Source of the DNA: an uncultured Veillonella sp.
Lineage (GTDB): Bacteria > Bacillota > Negativicutes > Veillonellales > Veillonellaceae
Length of the DNA stretch: 40,054 nucleotides
Direction: 5' to 3'
Assembly: GCA_900757715.1 (NCBI GenBank)
Contig: CAAEOZ010000204.1
Coordinates: 1 to 40,054 of the forward strand
In this document: piece by piece, positions 1 to 9,900 of the stretch
Position numbering within the stretch: position 1 is the stretch's first letter
How the letters are laid out: every line of letters starts with the position of its first letter
Translations under genes and position numbers: made by a program
The notes under the pieces: generated by a model
What the model was told of the DNA's origin: nothing
Seen by the model: only the letters and a program-made list of their open reading frames with translations
The model's database searches: none

Positions 1-135
1 CGCTACGCGAACATTACAAAACTGTCCTACCTTTGCTTCTGCTGCCTGTTTTGGTGCGTGAATATCCATAATCCACACATCAGAGCCTATTTGCTCATTG
101 CGAACGACTTCGCCCTGTTCTACATAGCCACTCAT
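1..135 (-). CDS. pyrK: PyrK, dihydroorotate dehydrogenase electron transfer subunit (N-terminal 45 codons, cut by window edge)
   Basis: Only the N-terminus is present. It starts MSGYVEQGEVVRNEQIGSDV and continues into a segment with a VGQFCNVRV-like stretch, which fits the start of the FAD-binding fold of PyrK. PyrK carries electrons from the type 1B dihydroorotate dehydrogenase to NAD through FAD and a 2Fe-2S cluster. The ATG lies 4 nt after the carB stop, and a GGAG site inside the carB end serves it, so it is co-transcribed with the pyr operon. The cysteine cluster that would prove the identity lies outside the window. The call therefore rests on the N-terminal residues and on context, since pyrK and pyrD commonly follow carB in Firmicutes. 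Confidence 0.8.
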   Translation of the reverse strand, partial: MSGYVEQGEVVRNEQIGSDVWIMDIHAPKQAAEAKVGQFCNVRVA

Positions 136-139
136 GGTT

Positions 140-3100
140 TTACTCCAATTCAAAATCTTGTAATGCTTCTACAGTGTAGTTCGCATCATCTTTACGATTC
201 GCCACAACACGCAATACTTCCCGTGCTGTATCGAGACTTGTTAAGCATGGTGTACCCATTTCTACAGCAAGACGACGCAATTGGAATCCTTCGCGTTCAG
301 GCCGTTTCCCTGCAGTCAATGTATTAAGTACAAGATCGACTTTGTCTTGACGAATGTGGTCAGCACAGTTATCATCGCCTTCAGAGATTTTGTTAACTAC
401 CTTGCAGTCAACGCCATGTTCTTTGAAGTATTTACCAGTACCACCAGTTGCTTCAATGTGATAGCCCAATTCAATAAAGCCTTTTGCTAATTGACTAGCT
501 TCCTCTTTATCGCGGTCTGCAACAGTCATAAGGATTGTACCATCCTCTGGGATACGCATGTTGGCACCATTGATAGCTTTGAATAAAGCTTCAGAATATG
601 TGCGACCAATCCCCATAACCTCACCAGTAGACTTCATTTCAGGTCCAAGAGCGATTTCTACAAGACCCATTTTAGAGAAGGAGAATACAGGTGCTTTTAC
701 AGCTACATATGGTTTATTAGGTACAAGACCAAGTGGTAAGCCTAAGTCTTTTAAGCTTTCACCAAGGGCAATGCGTGTTGCACATTCTACCATATTGATA
801 CCTGTAACCTTAGAAATGAATGGTACAGTACGGCTAGAACGGGGGTTAACTTCGATTACGTTAAGTTCACCATCAGCCACGATATATTGAATATTAAGTA
901 CACCTTTAACATTGAGACCTACTGCAATACGACGTGTATAATCAACGATTTGATCAATCAATTCTTGACTCAAATGTTGAGCTGGATAAACGGCCATGGA
1001 GTCACCAGAGTGAACACCGGCGCGTTCGATTTGTTCCATAATACCAGGGATACATACATCGGTACCATCGGAAATAGCGTCAACCTCTACCTCCATACCA
1101 ACCATATAACGGTCGATAAGAACAGGATGCTCCTTAGATGCTACTACGGCTTCCTTCATGTATACATCAAGCTCTTTATCGTTGTATACGATTTCCATCG
1201 CACGACCGCCCAATACATAAGAAGGGCGAACGATTAATGGGTATTTCAACTTTTTAGCTGCTTCTTGTGCTTCTTCATCAGAGGTTACCAGAGCACCTAC
1301 TGGGCGAGGAATACCAAGTTTCGCCAACAATTCATCAAAGCGTTCACGGTCTTCCGCCATATCGATGCTATCTACGGATGTACCGAGGATTTTGACGCCA
1401 CGTTCTGCCAATGGGCCTGCCAAATTGATAGCCGTTTGACCACCAAATTGAGCAATGACGCCCGCTGGCTGTTCTTTATTGATGATTTCCATAACATCGT
1501 CCACAGTCAATGGCTCAAAGTATAAAGAGTCAGAAATATCAAAGTCTGTAGACACTGTTTCTGGGTTGTTATTAATCATAATAGATTGGTAACCCGCTTT
1601 ACGAAGGGCCCAAGAGGAATGTACGGAACAGTAATCGAACTCTACGCCTTGACCGATACGAATCGGACCGGAACCAAGTACCACTACGGATTTTTCGCCT
1701 AGTGGTTTAACTTCGTCTTCTTGTGCATACGCACTGTAATAATAAGGTGTTTTAGATTCAAATTCAGCTGCGCAAGTATCTACGTATTTATATGTTGGAA
1801 GAATATTCCATTCTTTACGTTTTGCACGAACATCTTCTACAGTTGTATTAGCATAACGAGCGATAACAGAATCAGTGAAGGAATAACGTTTTGCTTTGCG
1901 CAATACATCCTCTGTTAAACCTTGCTCAGCCAATGCTTTTTCTACAGTAACAATGTTTTTGATTTTTTCAATAAAGAATGTATCAATTTTTGTAATATAG
2001 TGGATTTTTTCTACACTGATTCCCTTGCGAAGTGCTTCTGCTACAACATAGATACGTTCATCATCTACTAAATGTAAACGTTCGATCAATTGTTCCATAG
2101 ACTCATGAGCGATTTTCTTAAGCTCAATATGGTCTAAACCAATTTCCAAAGAACGAATTGCTTTAAGTAAGGAGCCTTCCAAAGAACGGTCGATGGCCAT
2201 AACTTCACCAGTAGCCTTCATTTGTGTGCCCAAGGTACGATCTGCTAAGTTGAATTTTTCAAAAGGCCAGCGTGGAAACTTAGTTACTACATAGTCAAGA
2301 GTCGGCTCAAAGCATGCTTTAGTTTCACCGGTTACAGCATTTGTAATTTGATCCAATGTCATGCCTACTGCAATTTTTGCTGCTACCTTCGCAATTGGGT
2401 ACCCAGTTGCTTTAGATGCCAATGCAGAGGAACGAGATACGCGAGGGTTTACTTCGATAACAATATATTCGTTGCTATTTGGATTCAAAGCGTACTGTAC
2501 GTTACAACCGCCTTCGATTTTTAAATAACGGATAATCTCTACAGATGCGGTACGCAACATTTGGTATTGAATATCGTTCAAGGTTTGGCTTGGTGCCACA
2601 ACGATAGAATCCCCAGTATGCACACCAACAGGGTCAATATTTTCCATATTACATACGATGATGCAGTTATCTGCACTATCGCGCATTACTTCGTATTCAA
2701 TCTCTTTCCAGCCTGCAACGGAACGTTCTGCTAGAATTTGGTGAATTGGTGAAAGTTTCAAACCACGACGTGTGATTTCATACATTTCATCTTCATTATG
2801 GGCAATACCTCCACCAGTACCGCCTAATGTGTATGCAGGACGGATGATAATAGGATACCCAATACGATTAGCAAAGGCTACTGCTTCTTCAAGATCGTTA
2901 AAGATATCGGATTCAGGAACCGGTTGGTTGATTTCCTTCATCGCTTCTTTGAAGAGTTCACGGTCTTCGGCTTGTTTAATGGCTTCAAGAGTTGTACCAA
3001 GAAGTTTTACACCATATTCTTCTAATACGCCAGCTTCAGACAATTGTACCGCCATATTAAGACCTACTTGACCACCTAATGTAGCCAACAAGCCCCAAGG

Positions 3101-3340
3101 GCGTTCTTTTTTTATAACTTCTGTTACGAATTCAAGACTAATCGGTTCTACATATACGCGGTCTGCAATATCTGTATCAGTCATAATAGTAGCAGGGTTG
3201 GAGTTAACTAATACTACTTTATAACCCTCTTCTCGAAGGGAACGGCATGCTTGTGTACCAGCATAATCAAACTCTGCAGCTTGACCGATAATAATTGGAC
3301 CAGAACCAATTACAAGTACTTTTTTTGCTTCTGAGGTCAT
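140..3340 (-). CDS. carB: Carbamoyl-phosphate synthase large subunit
   Basis: This subunit makes carbamoyl phosphate from bicarbonate, two ATP and ammonia channelled from CarA, for pyrimidine and arginine synthesis in the cytoplasm. At 1066 residues it has the full family length. The two homologous halves are visible: VLVIGSGPIIIGQAAEFDYA at the N-terminus and VVVLGSGPIRIGQGVEFDYC near residue 550. Each half is followed by an ATP-grasp region with conserved IRPAYTLGGTGGG and VRPSYVLGGRAME stretches. The C-terminal 130 residues form the MGS-type allosteric domain (ATGGTGKYFKEHG). The ATG lies 1 nt after the carA stop, so translation is tightly coupled. No damage is seen. Confidence 0.98.
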   Translation of the reverse strand: MTSEAKKVLVIGSGPIIIGQAAEFDYAGTQACRSLREEGYKVVLVNSNPATIMTDTDIADRVYVEPISLEFVTEVIKKERPWGLLATLGGQVGLNMAVQLSEAGVLEEYGVKLLGTTLEAIKQAEDRELFKEAMKEINQPVPESDIFNDLEEAVAFANRIGYPIIIRPAYTLGGTGGGIAHNEDEMYEITRRGLKLSPIHQILAERSVAGWKEIEYEVMRDSADNCIIVCNMENIDPVGVHTGDSIVVAPSQTLNDIQYQMLRTASVEIIRYLKIEGGCNVQYALNPNSNEYIVIEVNPRVSRSSALASKATGYPIAKVAAKIAVGMTLDQITNAVTGETKACFEPTLDYVVTKFPRWPFEKFNLADRTLGTQMKATGEVMAIDRSLEGSLLKAIRSLEIGLDHIELKKIAHESMEQLIERLHLVDDERIYVVAEALRKGISVEKIHYITKIDTFFIEKIKNIVTVEKALAEQGLTEDVLRKAKRYSFTDSVIARYANTTVEDVRAKRKEWNILPTYKYVDTCAAEFESKTPYYYSAYAQEDEVKPLGEKSVVVLGSGPIRIGQGVEFDYCSVHSSWALRKAGYQSIMINNNPETVSTDFDISDSLYFEPLTVDDVMEIINKEQPAGVIAQFGGQTAINLAGPLAERGVKILGTSVDSIDMAEDRERFDELLAKLGIPRPVGALVTSDEEAQEAAKKLKYPLIVRPSYVLGGRAMEIVYNDKELDVYMKEAVVASKEHPVLIDRYMVGMEVEVDAISDGTDVCIPGIMEQIERAGVHSGDSMAVYPAQHLSQELIDQIVDYTRRIAVGLNVKGVLNIQYIVADGELNVIEVNPRSSRTVPFISKVTGINMVECATRIALGESLKDLGLPLGLVPNKPYVAVKAPVFSFSKMGLVEIALGPEMKSTGEVMGIGRTYSEALFKAINGANMRIPEDGTILMTVADRDKEEASQLAKGFIELGYHIEATGGTGKYFKEHGVDCKVVNKISEGDDNCADHIRQDKVDLVLNTLTAGKRPEREGFQLRRLAVEMGTPCLTSLDTAREVLRVVANRKDDANYTVEALQDFELE

Positions 3341-3341
3341 A

Positions 3342-4409
3342 TTATTTTCCCTTTCTCATTAAGTCTTCAAATTCGTCAAATAAATATAGGTTATCAGTAG
3401 GTCCTGGGGATGCTTCTGGATGGTATTGTACGGAGAAGATTGGCAATTCTTTATGACGCATACCTTCTACGGTACCATCATTTACACTACGATGTGTAAT
3501 TTCTACGAAATCTGGCAAAGAAGTATCATCTACCGCATAACCATGGTTTTGAGATGTAATATATACCCGACCAGTACGTAAATCTTGTACAGGATGGTTA
3601 GAACCACGGTGACCAAATTTCAATTTGAATGTGGTGCCACCATAAGCTTGTGCCAATACTTGATGCCCCATACAGATGCCAAAGATTGGTTTCTTACCAA
3701 ACATTTTCTTTACTTCTTCTACTGCATAGCCAAGATCTTGAGGGTCTCCAGGGCCATTAGATAAAAAAATACCATCTGGATTTGCTGCCAACACATCTTC
3801 AGCCTTAGCATCTGCAGGAAATACAGTAAGACGACAGCCTGCAGCTTCTAGAGAGCGAAGGATATTTTCCTTTACACCATAATCCATTACCGCTACGTGG
3901 AATTCAGCATTTTTATCGCCACGCATACCTTGCCATTTTGTAGTTACACGCATAACTTGATCTGTTGGCAAGTCTTGTTTAAACAATTTTTGAATATCTT
4001 CCATAGGGTAATCAGAGCGTACGAGTACGCCCTTCATTACACCATGGTTACGAAGAACACGTGTAATCGCACGTGTATCTACATCATAAAGGCAAGGGAT
4101 GCCGTGCAAACGAAGATACTCACTAAATAACCCCTCATTTTGCCAGTTAGATGGGAAGTCACACAGTTCACCTACAATAAAACCTTTACAATATGGTTTA
4201 GGACCTTGAGTGATAGAATTTAAAGTACCATAATTACCAATTAAAGGATAGGTTAATGTAATAATTTGATCCGCATAGGATGGGTCAGTCAAGATTTCTT
4301 GATACCCGGTCATACCTGTGTTAAATACAACTTCGCCTACCGTTGGGGCGCCACCTAATAAGGAACCTTCAAACACGGAACCATCTTCAAGAACTAACTT
4401 GCCTTTCAT
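3342..4409 (-). CDS. carA: Carbamoyl-phosphate synthase small subunit (glutamine amidotransferase)
   Basis: The small subunit hydrolyses glutamine and passes ammonia to CarB. The N-terminal CPSase_sn domain (GKLVLEDGSVFEGSLLG, TGMTGYQEILTDPSYADQI) is followed by a class I glutamine amidotransferase domain. That domain has the nucleophile Cys in FGICMGHQVLAQ and the catalytic His/Glu in QYHPEASPGP. The length of 355 residues is normal. The ATG overlaps the pyrC stop as TAATG, which indicates translational coupling. Its place between pyrC and carB makes it the pyrimidine-operon copy. Whether this genome has a second arginine-specific enzyme cannot be seen here. Confidence 0.98.
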   Translation of the reverse strand: MKGKLVLEDGSVFEGSLLGGAPTVGEVVFNTGMTGYQEILTDPSYADQIITLTYPLIGNYGTLNSITQGPKPYCKGFIVGELCDFPSNWQNEGLFSEYLRLHGIPCLYDVDTRAITRVLRNHGVMKGVLVRSDYPMEDIQKLFKQDLPTDQVMRVTTKWQGMRGDKNAEFHVAVMDYGVKENILRSLEAAGCRLTVFPADAKAEDVLAANPDGIFLSNGPGDPQDLGYAVEEVKKMFGKKPIFGICMGHQVLAQAYGGTTFKLKFGHRGSNHPVQDLRTGRVYITSQNHGYAVDDTSLPDFVEITHRSVNDGTVEGMRHKELPIFSVQYHPEASPGPTDNLYLFDEFEDLMRKGK

Positions 4410-5695
4410 TATAAGACTACGCCCTCCTTCATAACAATTTTGCCATCAACTACTGTGAGTTTAGCTTTACCTGTAACAGTCATACCATCAAATGGGCTAA
4501 CTTTACCTTTTGTATAAAATTTATTTCTATCTACTGTCCACTTTTCAGTTGTAGAGAATACAGTAATATCCGCTGGCTTACCAACTTCAAGAACACCTGC
4601 ATCAAGGTGCATCAACTCAGCTGGTCGAGTACTCATATAGTACACAACTTGATCAATGCTAAGTTTATCAGGACCATATGCATTTGTAATAACCGCTGCC
4701 AAAGATGTTTCGAGGCCACTGAAACCATTTGGTGCACAGCAGAATTCATGGTCTTTTTCTTCGTATGCATGTGGTGCATGGTCTGTAATAATCGCATCGA
4801 TTGTGCCATCTTTCAAGCCTTCTAATAATGCTTGGCGATGATCTTCTGAGCGAATTGGAGGAGCCATTTTAAATGCTGGATTATATTCGCGTAAGTATTC
4901 ATCTGTGAAAGACAAATGTTGGCTTGTAACTTCACAGGTTACATTAAGACCTTTAGCCTTCGCACGGCGCACCATATCTACAGTATTTTTACTACTTACG
5001 TGAGCAATATGGATATGACCACCTGTCATTTCAGATAACAAGATATCACGAGCAACAGCCAAATCTTCAGCTACTGCAGGACGACCAATAACACCTAATT
5101 CATAAGAAACAATACCTTCATGCATATGACCATTTTTAGTCAATGTAATATCTTCTGCATGGTCGATAACCATTTTATTAAACATGGACGAGTATTCTAA
5201 AGCACGACGCATAAATGCAGCATTTTCTACATAGTGGCCATCATCGGAGAAAGCTACTACACCAGCTTCTGCCATATCCCCCATTTCAGCAAGTTCCTTA
5301 CCTTCAAGACCTTTTGATACAGCACCAATAAATTCTACCTTAACAACACCAGTAAGTTCGGCTTGCTTTTGCAACCCTCTTACGAGCGCAGCATTATCTA
5401 CCACAGGATTTGTATTAGCCATAGTTACAACACGTGTGAAACCACCTGCAGCAGCGGCTTGTGTACCGGAGTGGAAATCTTCTTTCGCTTCTTGACCTGG
5501 CTCACGCAAATGTGTGTGAATATCGATAAGGCCTGGTGCTACAATAAGACCTGTTGCATCATATATCTCAGCACCTTCAGCATTTAAGTTTTGACCGATG
5601 GCTGCAATTTTACCATCTTTTACGAGAATGTCTGCTACTTCGTTTTGTTTTTTCGCCGGATTTACTACCGTACCATTTTTAATAAGCAAGCTCAC
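4409..5695 (-). CDS. pyrC: Dihydroorotase
   Basis: The enzyme cyclises N-carbamoyl-aspartate to dihydroorotate, the third step of UMP synthesis. It belongs to the amidohydrolase TIM-barrel family. The metal-binding DIHTHLREPGQE motif lies near residue 60 and the late ITDHAPH motif near residue 300, and the FSDDGH loop is present. I chose the GTG at 5695 (428 residues). The longer frame opens with a GTG at 5704 that lies inside the GGAGG ribosome binding site at 5704-5708, whereas the GTG at 5695 has an 8-nt spacer from it. The start overlaps the end of pyrB by 17 nt. This is the type I, pyrB-linked dihydroorotase typical of Firmicutes. Confidence 0.96.
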   Translation of the reverse strand: MSLLIKNGTVVNPAKKQNEVADILVKDGKIAAIGQNLNAEGAEIYDATGLIVAPGLIDIHTHLREPGQEAKEDFHSGTQAAAAGGFTRVVTMANTNPVVDNAALVRGLQKQAELTGVVKVEFIGAVSKGLEGKELAEMGDMAEAGVVAFSDDGHYVENAAFMRRALEYSSMFNKMVIDHAEDITLTKNGHMHEGIVSYELGVIGRPAVAEDLAVARDILLSEMTGGHIHIAHVSSKNTVDMVRRAKAKGLNVTCEVTSQHLSFTDEYLREYNPAFKMAPPIRSEDHRQALLEGLKDGTIDAIITDHAPHAYEEKDHEFCCAPNGFSGLETSLAAVITNAYGPDKLSIDQVVYYMSTRPAELMHLDAGVLEVGKPADITVFSTTEKWTVDRNKFYTKGKVSPFDGMTVTGKAKLTVVDGKIVMKEGVVL

Positions 5696-6629
5696 TACCG
5701 TCACCTCCGATAATAGTTAAGTACAATACAGCCATACGTATAGCTACGCCATTACGCACTTGTTCTTGAATTACTGATTGATCAGAATACGCAACATCTG
5801 GTGCGATTTCTAGGCCACGGTTCATTGGACCTGGATGCATGACCATTACATCGTCTTTAGCTAATTTCAATACATCGCTATTGATACCAAAGATACGTGC
5901 ATATTCTCTGTTTGTAGGATATAGTGCAGAGTGAATGCGTTCTAATTGAATGCGAAGTACGTTTACCACATCTGCATCAGCAACGGCTTCACGAATATCG
6001 TGGTGTACGGTAACACCTAATTTTTCAAGTTCTGGATATACCATTGTACGAGGACCAGCTAAATGTACATCAGCCCCCATTTTTGTAAGTCCATAAATAT
6101 TGGAGCGTGCTACGCGACTATGCATTATATCGCCAAGGATAACCACCTTTAATCCTTCAATAGATTCCTTTTTCTCTAAGATAGAATACATGTCTAGTAA
6201 TGCTTGTGTTGGATGCTCATGAGCGCCATCACCTGCGTTAATGATAATCGGATCTACGGCTTTCGTAGCGTATAAAGGTGCACCTTCTGCGCTGTGACGC
6301 ATTACGATAGCATCTGTACCCATGTAGGACATAGTTAATAATGTATCGCGGAAGCTTTCACCTTTACCCATGGAAGATCCACTAGGAGAAAGATTGATTA
6401 CGTCAGCCCCTAAGTATTTACCGGCTAACTCAAAGGAACTACGGGTACGAGTACTTGGTTCCATAAAAAGGTTGATAATGGATTTCCCCTTTAAAAGTGG
6501 AACCTTCTTATCATCAGAAAGAACGATTTTCTTCATTTTCTTTGCCACATCTAAAATCAATTTGATTTCTTCAGGTGACACATTTTGCAAACCCAATAAA
6601 TCTTTGCCTTTTAGGCTAACTTGTCCCAT
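5679..6629 (-). CDS. pyrB: Aspartate carbamoyltransferase catalytic subunit
   Basis: This is the committed step of pyrimidine synthesis, condensing carbamoyl phosphate with aspartate. The carbamoyl-phosphate loop MEPSTRTRSSFE is at about residues 55-66, HEHPTQALLD near 138 and the HPGPMNRGLEI aspartate-binding segment near 265. The length of 316 residues fits the catalytic chain. No pyrI regulatory gene follows, so control is probably transcriptional through the attenuator just upstream. An AGGAGG site 5-6 nt before the ATG sets the start. It is the first gene of the operon. Confidence 0.98.
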   Translation of the reverse strand: MGQVSLKGKDLLGLQNVSPEEIKLILDVAKKMKKIVLSDDKKVPLLKGKSIINLFMEPSTRTRSSFELAGKYLGADVINLSPSGSSMGKGESFRDTLLTMSYMGTDAIVMRHSAEGAPLYATKAVDPIIINAGDGAHEHPTQALLDMYSILEKKESIEGLKVVILGDIMHSRVARSNIYGLTKMGADVHLAGPRTMVYPELEKLGVTVHHDIREAVADADVVNVLRIQLERIHSALYPTNREYARIFGINSDVLKLAKDDVMVMHPGPMNRGLEIAPDVAYSDQSVIQEQVRNGVAIRMAVLYLTIIGGDGSELAY

Positions 6630-6651
6630 GATTTCCTCCTAACTCACATAA

Positions 6652-6683
6652 CAAAAAAGACCTTTTGCCCAGGGCAAAAGGTC
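6652..6683 (-). terminator. Intrinsic terminator of the pyr attenuator
   Basis: A 12-bp perfect inverted repeat GACCTTTTGCCC / GGGCAAAAGGTC around a single central base is followed in the transcript sense by six Ts. It lies between the pyr promoter and pyrB, ending 22 nt before the pyrB ATG. It therefore acts as a conditional terminator rather than the end of an operon. Confidence 0.93.
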
Positions 6684-6804
6684 AAATAGTTTGCACAAAG
6701 AAGCCCCTATGGGCACTTCAACTATATTCCTTTCTCAGCCTCTCTGGACTAAATTAAAAGGTATTGTATTATGCAATGGTCTCTCGTACCATATATGCAT
6801 TTCT
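6652..6804 (-). promoter_or_regulatory. PyrR-dependent attenuator leader of the pyr operon
   Basis: In the transcript sense the leader holds the canonical PyrR-binding loop AGTCCAGAGAGGCT (6737-6750), a 4-bp AGUC/GGCU stem around the hexaloop CAGAGA. Three alternative helices can be traced. The anti-antiterminator pairs CCTTT (6757-6761) with AAAGG (6729-6733). The antiterminator pairs that same AAAGG with CCTTT (6677-6681), ATAGTT (6720-6725) with AACTAT (6686-6691), and GAAG (6716-6719) with CTTC (6700-6703). The terminator uses 6659-6683. The antiterminator and terminator share the 6677-6681 arm, so they exclude each other. By established knowledge of Firmicutes pyr leaders, UMP-bound PyrR stabilises the first helix and stops transcription before pyrB. 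No pyrR gene is in the window. Confidence 0.93.
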
Positions 6805-6810
6805 TTATTT

Positions 6811-6839
6811 ATTGTACTGAATCCACCTTTGAAAGTCAA
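6811..6839 (-). promoter_or_regulatory. Promoter of the pyr operon
   Basis: TTGACT (6834-6839) and TACAAT (6811-6816) are separated by exactly 17 nt, close to the vegetative sigma consensus. The predicted start near 6804 puts the whole PyrR leader in the transcript. Confidence 0.9.
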
Positions 6840-6867
6840 TGTAAAACACAAAATTCATATGGATTTT

Positions 6868-6903
6868 AAAAAGAGGACAAGCATATAAAATTGCTTGTCC
6901 TCT
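6868..6903 (-). terminator. Terminator after the charged-helix protein gene
   Basis: A 12-bp inverted repeat AGAGGACAAGCA / TGCTTGTCCTCT with an 8-nt loop is followed by TTTTT on the minus strand. It ends the HAD-rapZ-yvcK-whiA-helix protein operon and separates it from the pyr promoter. Confidence 0.9.
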
Positions 6904-6980
6904 CTATATTTAAACAGCTATTAATCCACTTCTATATCTTAAACTTTAATCTAAAATTTCTTTTTTAGAAATTAAGGGTC

Positions 6981-9900
6981 TTAACCTAATGGATATAATC
7001 TTGGTGGGTTTTCTTCATCATTTTGCTGTTCATTTTGTGGAGTATATGGCATTTGATCTTGTTGCGGCTCATTCGCTACAGGATTTATCTGCACATATTG
7101 CTGATTTGGCGACAATTGAGGTTGACGTTGCTCACGACGACGTGTATTTTGAGATGCAGTCGGTCTAGGTTTAGTCAACTCATCAATGGATACAGCATTT
7201 GGAATAGTTACATTTGATGTATCCCCATGAATATCATCAAGTTCACTGAAGGAAGGAGTCCTCTTAGATGCTTGAGCAGCCTTACGTTCGGCTTCAAGTT
7301 GTTGGCGTGCAAGTTCTGCACGACGACGAGCACTCTCTTGTTGATCTCGGACACGTTGAATAGCTTCAGCACGCTCTTTTGCTTTACGCTCGATTTCAGC
7401 TTGAGCCAACGCTTGTTGACGAGCAGCTTCAGCTTTACGCTCTGCTTCTAGTTGCGCTTTATATCGTTCCTCAGCAATACGTCGTGCCTCTGCGGCTTGA
7501 CGTTCTGCTTCAGCTCGTTCTGCAGCAAGTCGCTCTTGCTCTGCCTTACGAGCTTCCGCCACTATACGAGCCGCCTCTGCTTTACGAGCCTCTTCGGCAC
7601 GTCTTGCTTCTTCTATGCGGCGAGCTTCTTCGGCTCTACGCGCTTCTTCAGCACGTTTAGCCTCTGCAACAATTCGAGCTTCTTCTGCACGGCGCGCAGC
7701 TTCAAGACGTTCCTGTTCAGCTCTACGTTGTGCCTCAAGTCTAGCTGCTTCTGCTTTCCGAGCTTCTTCTGCTCTACGTGCTTCTGCTGCTAAACGAGCT
7801 TGTTCAGCTTTACGCGCTGCTTCAATTCGAGCTGCTTCAGCTTTGCGTGCTTCCTCTGCTCGTTTTGCTTCTGCTGCTACGCGAGCGGCCTCAGCTTTAC
7901 GTTCCGCTTCAATTCGAGCTTCTTCTGCTCTACGCGCTTCCTCCGCACGACGAGCCTCTTCTGCTTTTCTTGCTGCTTCCATTTGTTGTGCTTCCAATGC
8001 AGCCTTAGCCTCTGCCGCTCTACGAGCGTCTTCTTGGCGCTTCGCTTCAAGAGCGGCTTGCTCGGCAGCACGTTGTGCTTCTAAAGCAGCTTTCGCTTCT
8101 GCTGCTTTACGAGCTTCTTCGGCACGTCTTGCTTCCAATGCTTCCTGCTCAGCTTTACGTTGTGCTTCTAAACGAACTCTAGCCTCAGCAGCCAAGCGTT
8201 CCTCTTCGGCCTTTTTGGCTTCTAAAGCAGCTTTTTCTGCTGCTCGTTGCGCTTCAAAGCGAGCCTTAGCTTCTGCCGCTTTTCTTTCTTCCTCCGCTTT
8301 GCGTGCGGCCTCAATACGAGCAGCTTCAATTCTACGTTCTTCTTCAAGACGTTTTGCTTCCGCTGCTAGTCGAGCTTTTTCTGCTTTACGAGCCGCCTCT
8401 AGTCGATCCGCTTCCGCTTTTCTCGCTGCCTCGATACGTGCCATTTCAGCTTTACGAGCCGCTTCCGCCTTGCGAGCTTCCTCTGCTTTACGCTCTACTT
8501 CGGCTTTTTCAGCCATCTTGCGCTCAATTTCAGCATGCTTGGCTTCTGCAGCCTTTCGCAACATTTCAGCTTTTTCTGCAGCTAGTCGAGCCTCTTCGGC
8601 TTTTTTACGAGCTAAGGCTTCTTTCTCGTCTTTTGCTTTTTTAAGTTGCGCTTCTTTTTTTACATCTGCTGCAGCTTTATCGCTTAACTTTTTAGTTTCT
8701 TCATGAGCAATTGTTTCTGCCCGTTTAGCTGGACTTTCAACAGTAGTTTTTTTAGTATCTACTGTCCCTTTATCTCCATCTTTACCACCTACAGGACCTA
8801 CAGGTATTTGTGTCCCCCCTTGAGTTGGGTGCCCTAAGATATCTTTAACATCTTTCGGTACATTAACAGCAATGGTTTGATGTTTTTGTGGATTTGCAAG
8901 AGATTCAGGAATCAACAAGAAACGAATTGGCAAATTCGATGCACCAGCTGGCATAAAGTTTAACGTTAATAAATCGCCCGCATTATAGTTCCCTAAAAGA
9001 CGGCTATCTAATATAGTACCTTCCCCTAATGCGGAAATACCATCTGCACCACCAATGTGATAAGTCCGTGTATCTGTCTGTCCCCTTCTAGCACCTTGTT
9101 GATGTAATGTTTTTATCGTAAAGGAACCAGAATAAGGTCCCCCAAGAGGGTTAAAATACAGTCTAAACGGTTCATTACCCTTAGTAGGAATTTTTAGCGT
9201 ATACGATACACCATAGTTACCACGATCTCGAACAAATGCTTTATTTTGCATTTCGTCTACACCATTGATAAACGTATCTTCTCGGTCATTACCAATTTCT
9301 ACAAAGGCACCACCTAAAGCGGTGTCGAATGGTGTAGCAACCTCCATATTACGTTTAGCACCAGTATAGGTACCGCGCAATTGTATTTCATCTATGGGAA
9401 GATTTTTCACCCAATGTGATGCATCTACAGGGTCCATCCCCATAGGCAACATCATAACACGCGCAAATATAGGCCCTTCTGTTTTAATATCTACGATACC
9501 CGTAAATAATGCATCTCGATTTACCGGTGTATTTTCTAAGTCACTAAAGATTAATTGACGCCCTTGTGGTGGGATGCTAAGAGAGTATAACGGTCTTGCA
9601 TCTGGGCTTTCATTAAGAGGCTGCTCCAAATCCTTCCGAGACAAATCACGACCTGCTGCAAAATAGTCAGGTGTAGCTACAGATTTTAATTGTCTCATGA
9701 CATGTACTGAAGTTGGATAAGCCGTTTGGTTTTCTAAGACGATAGCAATCTTGTGAGGTAAATCCATTTCATTTACATGATAGAAATAGATACGCCCATT
9801 GCCATTAATTGTACCTGCACTTAACGTACCTCCTACAGGTCCTACATATTCAGGACTATCCGATAGGAGCAATGTATCCGTTTGAGACACCAACGATGGT

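Noticed and set aside
7615..8706. Plus-strand open frame of 363 codons rich in Ala, Ser and Arg
   Set aside because: It is antisense to the charged-helix protein. The biased A/E/K/R codons leave the opposite frames free of stops. It has no binding site or family features.
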